From NCBI GenBank assembly GCA_022414725.1, contig CM039466.1:37446892-37510891 (forward strand): a stretch of 64,000 nucleotides of DNA, in the 5' to 3' direction. The translations under genes and the position numbers were made by a program. Below, piece after piece: positions 62,885-64,000 of the stretch. The notes under the pieces are model-generated. The model saw only the letters and a program-made list of their open reading frames with translations. It was not told the origin of the DNA and did no database searches. Within the stretch, counting starts at the first letter, position 1. The number at the start of each line of letters is the position of its first letter. Source of the stretch: Microglena sp. YARC (lineage: Eukaryota; Chlorophyta; Chlorophyceae; Chlamydomonadales; Chlamydomonadaceae).

Positions 62885-63838
62885 CCACACCACCACCCCA
62901 CCCGATTTCTCTCATCACCCAACCAGCCCCTTCACCTGCTCATCATCACCTAGACCCCCTCACCACCCACCCGGTTCCCGCACCACCCAACCAGCACCCT
63001 TCACCACACTCACTGGAAGCTAATCCACCGTCTCAACCACCACGGGTTCCCTCACCACCCACGCTCACGCGTTTTGCCGGTTCACCTTCACCAAAACCTA
63101 CCAGCTCCCTTTCACCACTACCCTCTTCTCCACCCCGGGCGCTCACCCACCCACTCTCCTTTGCCCCCTTACCACGCAGTTGCTGGTTGTGTGTGTGTCC
63201 ACCTTAATATGGTTTATCTGAAGTGCTCAACGGTGTCAACCACTCTCTAGCCCTACGCAGACAGCTGCTACTTTTCCATGTCCCACACCACTACCCACTA
63301 GACCTTCACCACCCACCCTTACTACCTAAAACATGAGCAGGTACTGGTGTGTGTGTGACCTTTAGATGGTTCTGAAGACCCAGTGCTTGAAGGTTTAGCC
63401 GGCCAGTCTGTTGGCCCCTTTGCTGCAGACAGGTGCCACTTTCCATATGTGGGTTCCCACACCATCACTTACCCCCCTCACCACCTTGCCCACTCCCCTG
63501 GAACACACAGGTGCTGGTTGTTGTGTATTCACCTTTAAATGGTTCTGAAGTGCTTAATCGTGCTCAGCCAGTCCTGCTAGCCATGTGCAGACAAGTTGCT
63601 ACTTTCCAATTCCTCACCACCAGCTAACCTACACTACCCACCTAGGCTCCCCTCACCAACCACCCTATACCCCTCCTTACCACGTGGTGCTGGTGTGTGT
63701 CGGAGCAGGGATCTTCATAATAGTTCTGAAGTGGCCCACTGCAACCACGCACCTGGTTGCCTTCTCACCACCCGGGACTCAGCCCCTCTTCACGCACACT
63801 CACCTTAGCCCCCTCACGACCCACCCTTACCCCCTTAC
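62885..63838 (+). repeat. array of 5'-edge copies of a plus-strand exon, about five copies
   Basis: ~165-bp units at about 63177, 63340, 63510, 63690 and 63840: TACCACGCAG or ACACACAG, then GTGCTGGTGTGTGTG, CACCTTTA(G/A)ATGGTTCTGA and AGTGCTTAA/GTGTCTGAA. C-rich ACCACCCACCCTTACC-type intron separates them. Acceptors are clear in the third and last units. Confidence 0.7.
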
Positions 63839-63996
63839 CACGCAGGTGCTGGTGTGTGTGCTCACCTTTAGATGGTTCTGAAGTGTCTGAAGGTGCCAGC
63901 CAATCTGCTAAGCCGTGTCCCCGACTCCACCTCTATCAGCCCTCGTTACGTATTGATGATGATTCAAAGGCACAAGTGATCCGGGGGTCACTGTGA
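63839..63996 (+). CDS. possible exon at the right edge of the window
   Basis: The last and longest unit of the array. After CCACGCAG one frame stays open through CWCVCSPLDGSEVSEGASQS and AKPCPRLHLYQPSLRIDDDS to a TGA at 63994. Its sequence beyond 63900 is unique, as expected for the true exon following its own edge copies. Family unknown; frame and end uncertain because the window stops. Confidence 0.35.
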
Positions 63997-64000
63997 AGCA

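Overview
The window is eukaryotic nuclear DNA. It holds split genes with GT-AG introns, a tRNA-His-like locus, tRNA-derived SINEs, a non-LTR retrotransposon family, an LTR element, several MITE families and a very high load of micro- and minisatellites. There are no operons, Shine-Dalgarno sites or long unique ORFs. The gene content (papain-like protease, plant-type SRPBCC protein, RNI-type leucine-rich-repeat protein) and some TTTAGGG-like interstitial repeats suggest a repeat-rich unicellular alga or other green-lineage protist. That assignment is inference. Nearly all long ORFs here are artefacts of stop-free repeats.

Layout. (1) 1.98-11.87 kb, minus strand: a papain-family (C1) cysteine-protease-like gene in six phase-compatible exons, from signal peptide to the catalytic-His segment. 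The active-site Cys is Ala. Its last exon(s) were not found. (2) 11.9-18.5 kb: no recognisable gene; repeats, a tRNA-His-like sequence at 16.73 kb and an apparently perfect 383-bp tandem duplication. (3) 18.56-25.59 kb: an LTR retroelement with 5-bp target duplication and a gag-like ORF, carrying a nested 5'-truncated LINE. (4) 26.75-34.62 kb, plus strand: a START/SRPBCC-like (plant DUF220-like) gene in five phase-matched exons, with introns full of arrays and mobile elements. (5) 38.8-42.4 kb: a second LINE copy sitting inside a hAT-like MITE that keeps its 8-bp target duplication. (6) 46.08-53.31 kb, minus strand: a leucine-rich-repeat gene in five exons. (7) 54-64 kb: arrays, SINEs, MITEs and two exon candidates at 62.1-62.3 kb (minus) and 63.84 kb (plus), inferred from array geometry.

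The most striking feature links the genes. Most recognised internal exons are flanked by partial tandem copies of their own edges. Copies of the 5' exon edge with its acceptor AG lie in the upstream intron. Copies of the 3' exon edge with its donor GT lie in the downstream intron. Units run from about 60 to 190 bp, with 1 to about 12 copies. The same geometry recurs in three unrelated genes on both strands and in at least one unidentified locus. In one intron the exon-edge copies grade into a 94-bp minisatellite. I call these exon-edge arrays. They look like a genome-wide mode of intron growth or splice-site duplication that I do not recognise from the literature.

Mobile elements: hAT-A MITEs (CAGGGTACTT ends), hAT-B MITEs (TAGGGAACGGCAA ends, TATGATATCATA cores), one MITE with TATAGCAATTCAG ends, a tRNA-derived SINE family (at least eight copies), a ~110-bp repeat ending in a conserved CACCTCCTGGGGTGAAAAT box, and two very similar LINE copies.
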